DNA of 64,000 bases from Mytilisepta virgata (lineage: Eukaryota; Mollusca; Bivalvia; Mytilida; Mytilidae). Position 1 is the first letter of the stretch, and every line of letters starts with the position of its first letter. The translations under genes were made by a program, and so were the position numbers. The stretch is taken from positions 9,114,001 to 9,178,000 of the forward strand of contig CM051511.1 of the NCBI GenBank assembly GCA_028015205.1. Reading direction: 5' to 3'. Shown here in pieces: positions 37,322 to 48,080 of the stretch. The notes under the pieces are model-generated. The model was not told the DNA's origin. It was given only the letters and a program-made list of their open reading frames with translations, and did not search any database.

Positions 37322-38890
37322 AAGGTCTTTCCCACTACAGTGGAAAGACCTTACTGTATTTCTTCTGATTATTATTATTATTATTATTATTGTTCTTCTT
37401 TTCTGCCATCAATTGACGAAAAGTGTCTTGACATATCTTTTCGATACTTGGTACCATTATTTGGTCATACCGGTACTCGCCTTGACCGACCCTGTGAAAC
37501 CGATCTATTTTTAGTAACGGAGTTATCTGCCCCAGACCGGAAAACCTTGTGCACAGATCTCCTCCTAAACCATAACCTGTATCAAAAATCTGAAGTGTGG
37601 AAAATGTCGCTGGACTCCTGGCAACGTGTCATCACTCAAAAAAAAAAGTTCGATCAACTTCCTGGTTACGCGTTTTTGACTCGAAAAGTGTCGCGACTCG
37701 TCAAATTTTTTTCTTCAAAACGGTAAGTCCTAGAGACTTGGGACCTGCACCAATCATCCTGGATGACATATGTTGCATTAAAAAATGTCAAGGTCAAAGG
37801 TCAAATCTCAAGGTCAGAGGTCATGGTACACCTTGTTATCAGGTTAACTCAAAAACCATACAAAATTTAAGCAGACATGTAATGGGGAAAATACTTGTCT
37901 AATTTAGACCTTTATTTGATATAAAGGGTCGAACCCTGTACGACAAACGGTTTTCGAGTTATAGCCCTTAACGCGTTTCGGCTAAATGGTTTTTGGCCTA
38001 TAACTTGAAAATGGTTCGAGATAACATAGTAAACATATGGGTTATTGGTGACCGTCAACTTATTCCCTTCAATTTAAAATCAAACTTGATTGGCTAATGG
38101 CGGCCATTTTCAAAATGGCCGACACTGTAAACAGTTTTTGTAGAAAAACACGTAAACCGTACAAAATTGAAGCAGACAATACATGGGAAAATTGTTCGTC
38201 ACGTCGAAATCTACAAAAAAGTCTTCAGGACCGAAACCGTAAAACTTGTCGTTTTTGAGTTATTGCACTTGATTCGTATGTTAAAACTGGTTTTTTGCTT
38301 ATAACTTTTAAACTGTAACAGATACTATAATAAACATGTATACTTAAAATGTTCCTTTTGTAAAAACCTACAATTTGAGTCCAAGAAGTGTATGATTCGG
38401 TTGAACAGTTTCAAAATGGCGGTCAAAACAAGTTTCGCAAAACATGTTTTTTGCCAATAACTTGAAAACCGTATTAGATAGTATAGTAAACATGTATACT
38501 TAAATGAATCAGTATGCAAAGACCTACAATTTGAGTCAAAGGTCAAAGGTCATGGGTCAAGGTCATTCCCTAGCAACAAGGTAACGTTAATGAAAAGTCC
38601 ATAGCAACCATATGTATTCTTAACCAAGACTATCTTCTTAGTTTAGAGGTAAGTTTTAATAACCGGAAGTGACCTTCTGTCCATAGCAACCGACAAAGTC
38701 CTTAACAACCATACTTTTTCTGACACTAGGGCCCTTGATCTTTATTCTGGAACCTATATGATAGCTATTGACAACATTTTATCGCAAACAAAATGACTCA
38801 ATTGTCTTAAGTATTTGTATAGGACACCATAACACTAACTAGAGACGGGGAAAGACCTCACATTTGTTCTCTGAACAAATGACTTTTTAA
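37322..38890 (+). mobile_element. family 2 subtype A, tandem unit 1 (type I)
   Basis: Complete: 5' hairpin at 37322, body from GTTCTTCTTTTCTGCC (37392), 3' GGGGAAAGACCTCA and hairpin at 38861-38881 (arms CATTTGTTC and GAACAAATG). GGAAAGACCT near the 3' end complements AGGTCTTTCC at the 5' end. A perfect 9-bp-arm palindrome GGCCATTTTCAAAATGGCC is at 38102-38120. The body sequence of 38140-38460 is 'type I', shared with unit 6. One A-run length change shifts the 151-codon frame seen in other units. Confidence 0.87.
37791..37823 (+). promoter_or_regulatory. two nuclear-receptor-like DR1 sites
   Basis: AGGTCAAAGGTCA (37791-37803) and AGGTCAGAGGTCA (37811-37823) are both perfect direct repeats of AGGTCA with one-base spacing, the DR1 form bound by RXR/HNF4-type receptors. 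The same pair occurs in every tandem unit, starting at 40524, 42020, 43534, 45043 and 46610. Function here is untested; the match is to a consensus only. Confidence 0.3.
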
Positions 38891-39006
38891 TATTGTAAAT
38901 ACAATTCTTCTTAGAAAGTTCGGTAAAAATCCACGCGGGACCCCATAGGAAATGTTATCGTATCTCCTCAAAAAGTACAAATCGTACAGGGCTGATATTT
39001 GGCAGA

Positions 39007-39990
39007 CAGCTAGGGGATATCCAGGGCTTTGTTTATGAGAAAAATTATGACCCTAACTCCAACCAATTTCCTGAAAATAGCGTTCGCGCAATGCAGTAAT
39101 AGAAAGCTATTTTCCGCCATAAAACACAAGATTCGTCCAAATTTTACCAATTTATTGCATCCGAATGTCAAAATTTCGCGTCAAATTAACAGTACTTTAT
39201 TCACGAAAATGTCGTCTGCTCAACATGGCACCGGAAATCTAAATAAATAAATCGTGAGATCAAATTTCTACATGAATCTTCATTCTGACATAAGTAAATG
39301 TGTACACGTACACTCCGTTTTCTATTTATGACTATTTCCACATCAAACAGCAAAATGCATTATCCTGTGCCATGTTCATCCGACGACGTCCCCTCTCGAA
39401 AAGAAAGAAATAAACTAAGTCCAGACATATATCAATGGACGTCACGTGACATACACAACGTCATCCAATCCAGCGTCCCCGAAATAGAAGTAAACATTAT
39501 AGTAGAAATGTACTTTTACTGTCACTTGTGTATCTAGAGAAATAAAAATACAATGCCCCCCCTCCCTTACATGTATTCAGCAATCCTAGGAAAACTTGCT
39601 ATCTACAAATAAAAAAATAATTAATAAACAAACAAACAAACAAAAAAAAAGGCCCGTCCCGCCTTCAGAAAAGAGATATTGCTACTTCATTATTTTTTTT
39701 TTTTTTCTTTCTTTTTCTTTTTTTTTTTTTTTTTTTGACAATTACTATTTGGAAAAATACATTAAAAATTTAAGAGATTTCAAGAGAAAACAGAAGTAGC
39801 AATATCTCTTTACTGAAGACGGGACGGGCCTTTTTTTTTTCTTTTTTTTTTGGGGGGGGTCTATTTTCTTTATTTCCCAAGAGTTATGCCCCTTGCCAAA
39901 AATAGAGGGGCAGGGCCTCTTTATTGCAAAACTGGAAACGTGAATAAGGAAAGACCTTATCATTTGTGCTAGGCACAAATGACCTTTTAA
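39007..39990 (+). mobile_element. second subtype B copy, 5' truncated
   Basis: It matches 36129-37090 closely from CAGCTAGGGGATATCC to the hairpin with arms CATTTGTGC and GCACAAATG at about 39960. The sequence before 39007 differs from subtype B, so the left boundary is a break or recombination point. It contains its own copy of the MITE at 39651-39830. It lies between tandem units 1 and 2. Confidence 0.82.
39651..39830. mobile_element. second copy of the palindromic MITE
   Basis: Same arms as 36774-36935, with a longer T run in the centre. Its presence at the same site in both subtype B copies means it inserted before subtype B was duplicated. Confidence 0.82.
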
Positions 39991-39995
39991 TTATT

Positions 39996-41613
39996 AAGGT
40001 CTTTCCCACTACAGTGGAAAGACCTTACTGTATTTCTTCTGATTATTATTATTATTATTAAGGTCTTTCCCACTACAGTGGAAAGACCTTACTGTATTTC
40101 TTCTGATTATTATTATTATTATTGTTCTTCTTTTCTGCCATCAATTGACGAAAAGTGTCTTGACATATCTTTTCGATACTTGGTACCATTATTTGGTCAT
40201 ACCGGTACTCGCCTTGACCGACCCTGTGAAACTGATCTATTTTTAGTAACGGAGTTATCTGCCCCAGACCGGAAAACCTTGTGCACAGATCTCCTCCTAA
40301 ACCATAACCGGTATCAAAAATCTGAAGTGTGGAAAATGTCGCCTCACACCTGGCAACATGTCATCACGCAAAAAAAAAAATTTCGATCAACTTCCTGGTT
40401 ACGCGTTTTTGACTCGAAAAGTGTCGTGACTCGTCAAATTTTTTTCTTCAAAACGGTAAGTCCTAGAGACTTGGGACCTTCACCAATCATCCTGGATGAC
40501 ATATGTTGCATTCAAAAATGTCAAGGTCAAAGGTCAAATCTCAAGGTCAGAGGTCATGGTACACCTTGTTATCAGGGTAACTCAAAAACCATACAAAATT
40601 TAAGCAGACATGTAATGGGGAAAATACTTGTCTAATTTAGACCTTTATTTCATATAAAGGGTCGAACCCTGTACGACAAACGGTTTTCGAGTTATAGCCC
40701 TTAACGCGTTTCGGCTAAATGGTTTTTGGCCTATAACTTGAAAATGGTTCGAGATAACATAGTAAACATATGGGTTATTGGTGACCGTCAACTTATTCCC
40801 TTCAATTTAAAATCAAACTTGATTGGCTAATGGCGGCCATTTTCAAAATGGCCGACACCGTAAACAGTTTTTATGAAATAACACTTAAACCGTACAAAAT
40901 TGAAGCGGACAATACATGGGAAAAATGTTCGCCATGTCGAAATCTACAAAAAATGTTTCAGGTGCGAAAGCGCAAAACCTGTCGTTTTTGAGTTATCGCA
41001 CTTGATTCGTATTTTGAAAATGATTTTTTGTTTATAACTTTTTAACCATAAAAGATGGTGAATGAAACATTGGGTTCATTTGAAAGAGAATTAAAAGACC
41101 TACAATTTGAGCCCAAACAGTGCATGATTCGGTTGATTGGTTTCAAAATGGCAGCCAAAAACATATCATAAACTGCGTTATTTACCAATAACTTTTAAAC
41201 CGTTGCACATTATATAGTAAACATGTATACTTAAATGAATCAGTATGCAAAGACCTACAATTTGAGTCAAAGGTCATGGGTCAAGGTCATTCCCTAGCAA
41301 CAAGGTAACGTTTATGAAAAGTCCATAGCAACCATATGTATTCTTAACCAAGACTACCTTCTTAGTTTAGAGGTAAGTTTTAATAACCGGAAGTGACCTT
41401 CTGTCCATAGCAACCGACAAAGTCCTTAACAACCATACTTTTTCTGACACTAGGCCCCTTGATCTTTATTCTGGAACCTATATGATAACTATTGGAAACA
41501 TTTTATCGTAAACAAAATGACTCAATTGTCTTAAGTATTTATATAGGACACCATAACACTAACTAGAGACGGGGAAAGACCTCACATTTGTTCTCTGAAC
41601 AAATGACTTTTTA
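39996..41613 (+). mobile_element. family 2 subtype A, tandem unit 2 (type II)
   Basis: Two hairpin modules (39996, 40060), then the body from 40124 and a 3' hairpin near 41585. From about 40870 it carries 'type II' sequence (TTATGAAATAACACTTAAAC, GTTGATTGGTTTCAAAATGG, TAAACTGCGTTATTTACC) where units 1 and 6 differ. Confidence 0.87.
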
Positions 41614-43116
41614 ATTATTGTTCTTCTTTTCTGCCATCAATTGACGAAAAGTGTCTTGACATATCTTTTCGATACTTGGTACCATTATTTGGTCATACCG
41701 GTACTCGCCTTGACCGACCCTGTGAAACCGATCTATTTTTAGTAACGGAGTTATCTGCCCCAGACCGGAAAACCTTGTGCGCAGATCTCCTCCTAAACCA
41801 TAACCTGTATCAAAAATCTGAAGTGTGGAAAATGTTGCTGGACTCCTGGCAACATGTCATCACTCAAAAAAAAAAATTTCGATCAACTTCCTGGTTACGC
41901 GTTTTTGACTCGAAAAGTGTCGCGACTCGTCAAATTTTTTTCTTCAAAACGGTAAGTCCTAGAGACTTGGGACCTTCACCAATCATCCTGGATGACATAT
42001 GTTGCATTCAAAAATGTCAAGGTCAAAGGTCAAATCTCAAGGTCAGAGGTCATGGTACACCTTGTTATCAGGTTAACTCAAAAACCATACAAAATTTAAG
42101 CAGACATGTAATGGGGAAAATACTTGTCTAATTTAGACCTTTATTTCATATAAAGGGTCGAACCCTGTACGACAAACGGTTTTCGAGTTATAGCCCTTAA
42201 CGCGTTTCGGCTAAATGGTTTTTGGCCTATAACTTGAAAATGGTTCGAGATAACATAGTAAACATATGGGTTATTGGTGACCGTCAACTTATTCCCTTCA
42301 ATTTAAAATCAAACTTGATTGGCTAATGGCGGCCATTTTCAAAATGGCCGACACCGTAAACAGTTTTTATGAAATAACACTTAAACCGTACAAAATTGAA
42401 GCGGACAATACATGGGAAAAATGTTCGCCATGTCGAAATCTACAAAAAATGTTTCAGGTGCGAAAGCGCAAAACTTGTCGTTTTTGAGTTATCGCACTTG
42501 ATTCGTATTTTGAAAATGATTTTTTGTTTATAACTTTTTAACCATAAAAGATGGTGAATGAAACATCGGGTTCATTTGAAAGAGAATTAAAAGACCTACA
42601 ATTTGAGCCCAAACAGTGCATGATTCGGTTGATTGGTTTCAAAATGGCGGCCAAAAACATATGATAAACTGCGTTATTTACCAATAACTTTTAAACCGTT
42701 GCACATTATATAGTAAACATGTATACTTAAATGAATCAGTATGCAAAGACCTACAATTTGAGTCAAAGGTCAAAGGTCATGGGTCAAGGTCATTCCCTAG
42801 CAACAAGGTAACGTTTATGAAAAGTCCATAGCAACCATATGTATTCTTAACCAACACTACCTTCTGAGTTTAGAATTAAGTTTTATAACCGGAAGTGACC
42901 TTCTGTCCATAGCAACCGACAAAGTCCTTAACAACCATACTTTTTCTGACACTAGGCCTCTTGATCTTTATTCTGGAACCTATATGATAACTATTGGCAA
43001 CATTTTATCGTAAACAAAATGACTCAATTGTCTCAAATATTTGTATAGGACACCATAACACTAACTAGAGACGGGGAAAGACCTCACATTTGTTCTCTGA
43101 ACAAATGACTTTTTAA
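41614..43116 (+). mobile_element. family 2 subtype A, tandem unit 3 (type II)
   Basis: The body starts at 41620, joined to unit 2 through a short ATT run with no 5' hairpin module between. It is type II throughout and 1.5 kb long. Confidence 0.87.
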
Positions 43117-44631
43117 TTATTATTATTATTATTGTTCTTCTTTTCTGCCATCAATTGACGAAAAGTGTCTTGACATATCTTTTCGATACTTGGTACCATT
43201 ATTTGGTCATACCGGTACTCGCCTTGACCGACCCTGTGAAACCGATCTATTTTTAGTAACGGAGTTATCTGCCCCAGACCGGAAAACCTTGTGCGCAGAT
43301 CTCCTCCTAAACCATAACTGGTATCAAAAATCTGAAGTGTGGAAAATGTCGCTGGACTCCTGGCAACATGTCATCATGCAAAAAAAAAAATTTCGATCAA
43401 CTTCCTGGTTACGCATTTTTGACTCGAAAAGTGTCGCGACTCGTCAAATTTTTTTCTTCAAAACGGTAAGTCCTAGAGACTTGGGACCTTCACCAATCAT
43501 CCTGGATGACATATGTTGCATTCAAAAATGTCAAGGTCAAAGGTCAAATCTCAAGGTCAGAGGTCATGGTACACCTTGTTATCAGGTTAACTCAGAAACC
43601 ATACAAAATTTAAGCAGACATGTAATGGGGAAAATACTTGTCTAATTTAGACCTTTATTTCATGTAAAGGGTCGAACCCTGTACGACAAACGGTTTTCGA
43701 GTTATAGCCCTTAACGCGTTTCGGCTAAATGGTTTTTGGCCTATAACTTGAAAATGGTTCGAGATAACATAGTAAACATATAGGTTATTGGTGACCGTCA
43801 ACTTATTCCCTTCAATTTAAAATCAAACTTGATTGGCTAATGGCGGCCATTTTCAAAATGGCCGACACTGTAAACAGTTTTTATGAAATAACACTTAAAC
43901 CGTACAAAATTGAAGCGGACAATACATGGGAAAAATGTTCGCCATGTCAAAATCTACAAAAAAGTCTTCAGGACCGAAACCGTAAAACTTGTCGTTTTTG
44001 AGTTATCGCACTTGATTCGTATTTTGAAAATGATTTTTTGTTTATAACTTTTTAACCATAAAAGATGGTGAATGAAACATTGGGTTCATTTGAAAGAGAA
44101 TTAAAAGACCTACAATTTGAGCCCAAACAGTGCATGATTCGGTTGAACAGTTTCAAAATGGCGGTCAAAACAAGTTTCGCAAAACATGTTTTTTGCCAAT
44201 AACTTGAAAACCGTAATAGATAGTATAGTAAACATGTATACTTAAATGAATCAGTATGCAAAGACCTACAATTTGAGTCAAAGGTCAAAGGTCATGGGTC
44301 AAGGTCGTTCCCTAGCAACAAGGTAACGTTTATGAAAAGTCCACAGCAACCATATGTATTCTTAACCGACACTACCTTCTGAGTTTAGAATTAAGTTTTA
44401 TAACCGGAAGTGACCTTCTGTCCATAGCAACCGACAAAGTCCTGAACAACCATACTTTTTCTGACACTAGGCCCCTTGATCTTTATTCTGGAACCTATAT
44501 GATAACAATTGGCAACATTTTATCGTAAACAAAATGACTCAATTGTCTTAAGTATTTGTATAGGACACCATAACACTAACTAGAGACGGGGAAAGACCTC
44601 ACATTTGTTCTCTGAACAAATGACTTTTTAA
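43117..44631 (+). mobile_element. family 2 subtype A, tandem unit 4 (mosaic)
   Basis: The body starts at 43134. Diagnostic positions switch between types: type II at 43878-43955, type I at about 43962-43990 (AAGTCTTCAGGACCGAAACC), type II again at 44020-44130, then type I from about 44143 (GGTTGAACAGTTTC) to 44220. No 5' hairpin module. Confidence 0.87.
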
Positions 44632-46131
44632 TTATTATTATTGTTCTTCTTTTCTGCCATCAATTGACGAAAAGTGTCTTGACATATCTTTTCGATACTT
44701 GGTACCATTATTTGGTCATACCGATACTCGCCTTGACCGACCCTGTGAAACCGATCTATTTTTAGTAACGGAGTTATCTGCCCCAGACCGGAAAACCTTG
44801 TGCACAGATCTCCTCCTAAACCATAACCTGTATCAAAAATCTGAAGTGTGGAAAATGTCGCTGGACTCCTGGCAACATGTCATCACGCAAAAAAAAAAAT
44901 TTCGATCAACTTCCTGGTTACGCGTTTTTGACTCGAAAAGTGTCGCGACTCGTCAAATTTTTTTCTTCAAAACGGTAAGTCCTAGAGACTTGGGACCTTC
45001 ACCAATCATCCTGGATGACATATGTTGCATTCAAAAATGTCAAGGTCAAAGGTCAAATCTCAAGGTCAGAGGTCATGGTACACCTTGTTATCAGGTTAAC
45101 TCAAAAACCATACAAAATTTAAGCAGACATGTAATGGGGAAAATACTTGTCTAATTTAGACCTTTATTTCATATAAAGGGTCGAACCCTGTACGACAAAC
45201 GGTTTTCGAGTTATAGCCCTTAACGCATTTCGCCTAAATGGTTTTTGGCCTATAACTTGAAAATGGTTCGAGATAACATAGTAAACATATGGGTTATTGG
45301 TGACCGTCAACTTATTCCCTTCAATTTAAAATCAAACTTGATTGGCTAATGGCGGCCATTTTCAAAATGGCCGAAACCGTAAACAGTTTTTATGAAATAA
45401 CACTTAAACCGTACAAAATTGAAGCGGACAATACATGGGAAAAATGTTCGCCATGTCGAAATCTACAAAAAATCTTTCAGGTGCGAAAGCGCAAAACTTG
45501 TCGTTTTTGAGTTATCGCACTTGATTCGTATTTTGAAAATGATTTTTTGTTTATAACTTTTTAACCATAAAAGATAGTGAATGAAACATTGGGTTCATTT
45601 GAAAGAGAATTAAAAGACCTACAATTTGAGCCCAAACAGTGCATGATTCGGCTGATTGGTTTCAAAATGGCGGCCAAAAACATATCATAAACTGCGTTAT
45701 TTACCAATAACTTTTAAACCGTTGCACATTATATAGTAAACATGTATACTTAAATGAATCAGTATGCAAAGACCTACAATTTGAGTCAAAGGTCATGGTC
45801 AAGGTCATTCCCTAGCAACAAGGTAACGTTTATGAAAAGTCCATAGCAACCATATGTATTCTTAACCAACACTACCTTCTGAGTTTAGAATTAAGTTTTA
45901 TAACCGGAAGTGACCTTCTGTCCATAGCAACCGACAAAGTCCTTAACAACCATACTTTTTCTGACACTAGGCCCCTTGATCTTTATTCTGGAACCTATAT
46001 GATAACTATTGGCAACATTTTATCGTAAACAAAATGACTCAATTGTCTCAAGTATTTGTATAGGACACCATAACACTAACTAGAGACGGGGAAAGACCTC
46101 ACATTTGTTCTCTGAACAAATGACTTTTTAA
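44632..46131 (+). mobile_element. family 2 subtype A, tandem unit 5 (type II)
   Basis: The body starts at 44643 without a 5' hairpin module; type II sequence. One point change removes the GC symmetry of the ACGCGTTTCGG phrase seen in the other units. Confidence 0.87.
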
Positions 46132-46142
46132 TTATTATTATT

Positions 46143-47509
46143 AAGGTCTTTCCCACTACAGTGGAAAGACCTTACTGTATTTCTTCTGATTATTATTATT
46201 ATTATTATTGTTCTTCTTTTCTGCCATCAATTGACGAAAAGTGTCTTGACATATCTTTTCGATACTTGGTACCATTATTTGGTCATACCGGTACTCGCCT
46301 TGACCGACCCTGTGAAACCAATCTATTTTTAGTAACGGAGTTATCTGCCCCAGACCGGAAAACCTTGTGCACAGATCTCCTCCTAAACCATAACCTGTAT
46401 CAAAAGTCTGAAGTGTGGAAAATGTCGCTGGACTCCTGGCAACATGTCGTCACGCAAAAAAAAAAATTTCGATCAACTTCCTGGTTACGCGTTTTTGACT
46501 CGAAAAGTGTCGCGACTCTTCAAATTTTTTTCTTCAAAACGGTAAGTCCTAGAGACTTGGGACCTTCACCAATCATCCTGGATGACATATGTTGCATTCA
46601 AAAATGTCAAGGTCAAAGGTCAAATCTCAAGGTCAGAGGTCATGGTACACCTTGTTATCAGGTTAACTCAAAAACCATACAAAATTTAAGCAGACATGTA
46701 ATGGGGAAAATACTTGTCTAATTTAGACCTTTATTTCATATAAAGGGTCGAACCCTGTACGACAAACGGTTTTCGAGTTATAGCCCTTAACGCGTTTCGG
46801 CTAAATGGTTTTTGGCCTATAACTTGAAAATGGTTCGAGATAACATAGTAAACATATGGGTTATTGGTGACCGTCAACTTATTCCCTTCAATTTAAAATC
46901 AAACTTGATTGGCTAATGGCGGCCATTTTCAAAATGGCCGACACTGTAAACAGTTTTTGTAGAAAAACACGTAAACCGTACAAAATTGAAGCAGACAATA
47001 CATGGGAAAATTGTTCGTCACGTCGAAATCTACAAAAAAGTCTTCAGGACCGAAACCGTAAAACTTGTCGTTTTTGAGTTATTGCACTTGATTCGTATGT
47101 TAAAACTGGTTTTTTGCTTATAACTTTTAAACCGTAACAGATACTATAATAAACATGTATACTTAAAATGTTCCTTTTGTAAAAACCTACAATTTGAGTC
47201 CAAGAAGTGTATGATTCGGTTGAACAGTTTCAAAATGGCGGTCAAAACAAGTTTCGCAAAACATGTTTTTTGCCAATAACTTGAAAACCGTATTAGATAG
47301 TATAGTAAACATGTATACTTAAATGAATCAGTATGCAAAGACCTACAATTTGAGTCAAAGGTCAAAGGTCATGGGTCAAGGTCATTCCCTAGCAACAAGG
47401 TAACGTTAATGAAAAGTCCATAGCAACCATATGTATTCTTAACCAAGACTACCTTCTTAGTTTAGAGGTAAGTTTTAATAACCGGAAGTGACCTTCTGTC
47501 CATAGCAAC
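46143..47509 (+). mobile_element. family 2 subtype A, tandem unit 6 (type I, truncated)
   Basis: One hairpin module (46143) and the body from 46210, type I like unit 1. It stops inside CCATAGCAAC at about 47509, where the other units continue with CGACAAAGTCC. The missing ~170 bp is not found beyond the Helentron, so the junction is a deletion or rearrangement rather than a simple insertion. Confidence 0.85.
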
Positions 47510-47845
47510 TGGCATAAAAGTCTAAAAATATATTTTTAAAATTTTTCGCTTGGTTCTTTTCCAATAACAAGTAAAGTGTTTACACACCTATAACTTACCT
47601 ATGAACATTAATCATTACCATTTGAACATTTCTTACATGTTTCTACTTGATGAACAGCACCTAAAACTTCCTGCTAATGATTAAAAAGGTTATATGTAAA
47701 GAGACAAAAAAGTACCAGAGTTATTTTTCTGTTGTGCAAAGCATAAAAAAACAGCTGTAGTTACTATTTCTTGAAGATATTTTTTTACTGACGTGGGGCC
47801 ACTAGGCAATCTGCCCACTTTTGCACCAGCAATGAAATAATATAA
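47510..47845. other. unassigned segment at the Helentron 3' side
   Basis: No gene recognised. It may contain the 3' boundary of the Helentron. ACTGACGT at 47787-47794 is the inverse of ACGTCAGT at 47873-47880, bracketing part of the tRNA-like segment. Confidence 0.4.
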
Positions 47846-47918
47846 TGCCTAGGGAGGGAATCGAACCCTCTTACGTCAGTGTCAATGTGTGTACCAGAGC
47901 CCTGTTAGCTACCTGTGC
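47846..47918 (-). tRNA. tRNA-like segment (pseudogene or SINE head)
   Basis: Read on the minus strand, 73 nt show a canonical B box (GGTTCGATTCC) within a perfect 5-bp T stem (GAGGG/CCCTC) and 7-nt loop, an A-box-like TAGCTAACAGGG, T8 and G18-G19. The acceptor stem pairs at five of seven positions. The D stem is weak and no convincing anticodon stem forms, so I call it a tRNA-derived relic or SINE head and assign no amino acid. Confidence 0.42.
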
Positions 47919-47936
47919 AAAATTAAGTTTTGCACA
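47914..47936. other. perfect 9-bp hairpin downstream of the Helentron gene
   Basis: TGTGCAAAA and TTTTGCACA are separated by five bases. The hairpin sits about 145 bp past the stop codon in the direction of transcription. Rolling-circle elements end near such a hairpin, so it is a candidate 3' terminal structure, but the true end is not proven. Confidence 0.4.
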
Positions 47937-48036
47937 AGTACCCACCTCCCACGACGAGGACGTAGGGTTGGATTTTTGGGAGGCAAATATTTATTTTCCT
48001 TATTTTCAGTTTAATTAACATAAATTTTTATATGAA

Positions 48037-48042
48037 TTTATT
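48037..48042 (-). terminator. poly(A) signal AATAAA of the Helentron gene
   Basis: AATAAA on the minus strand lies about 40 bp past the stop codon; a second is at 47990-47995. The position fits a short 3' untranslated region. Confidence 0.5.
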
Positions 48043-48080
48043 CATATATGTTTAGTACAATTAAAAATTTCAGGATCAGA

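Noticed and set aside
41676..42131. A 151-codon frame conserved in family 2 tandem units
   Set aside because: Differences between units at this frame are nearly all amino-acid changing, unit 1 is frameshifted by an A run, and the text (AGGTCAAAGGTCA, A/T runs) is that of non-coding repeat. High identity reflects recent duplication, not protein selection.
47846..47918. A functional tRNA gene
   Set aside because: T arm and boxes are good, but no anticodon stem pairs and the acceptor stem has two mismatches.
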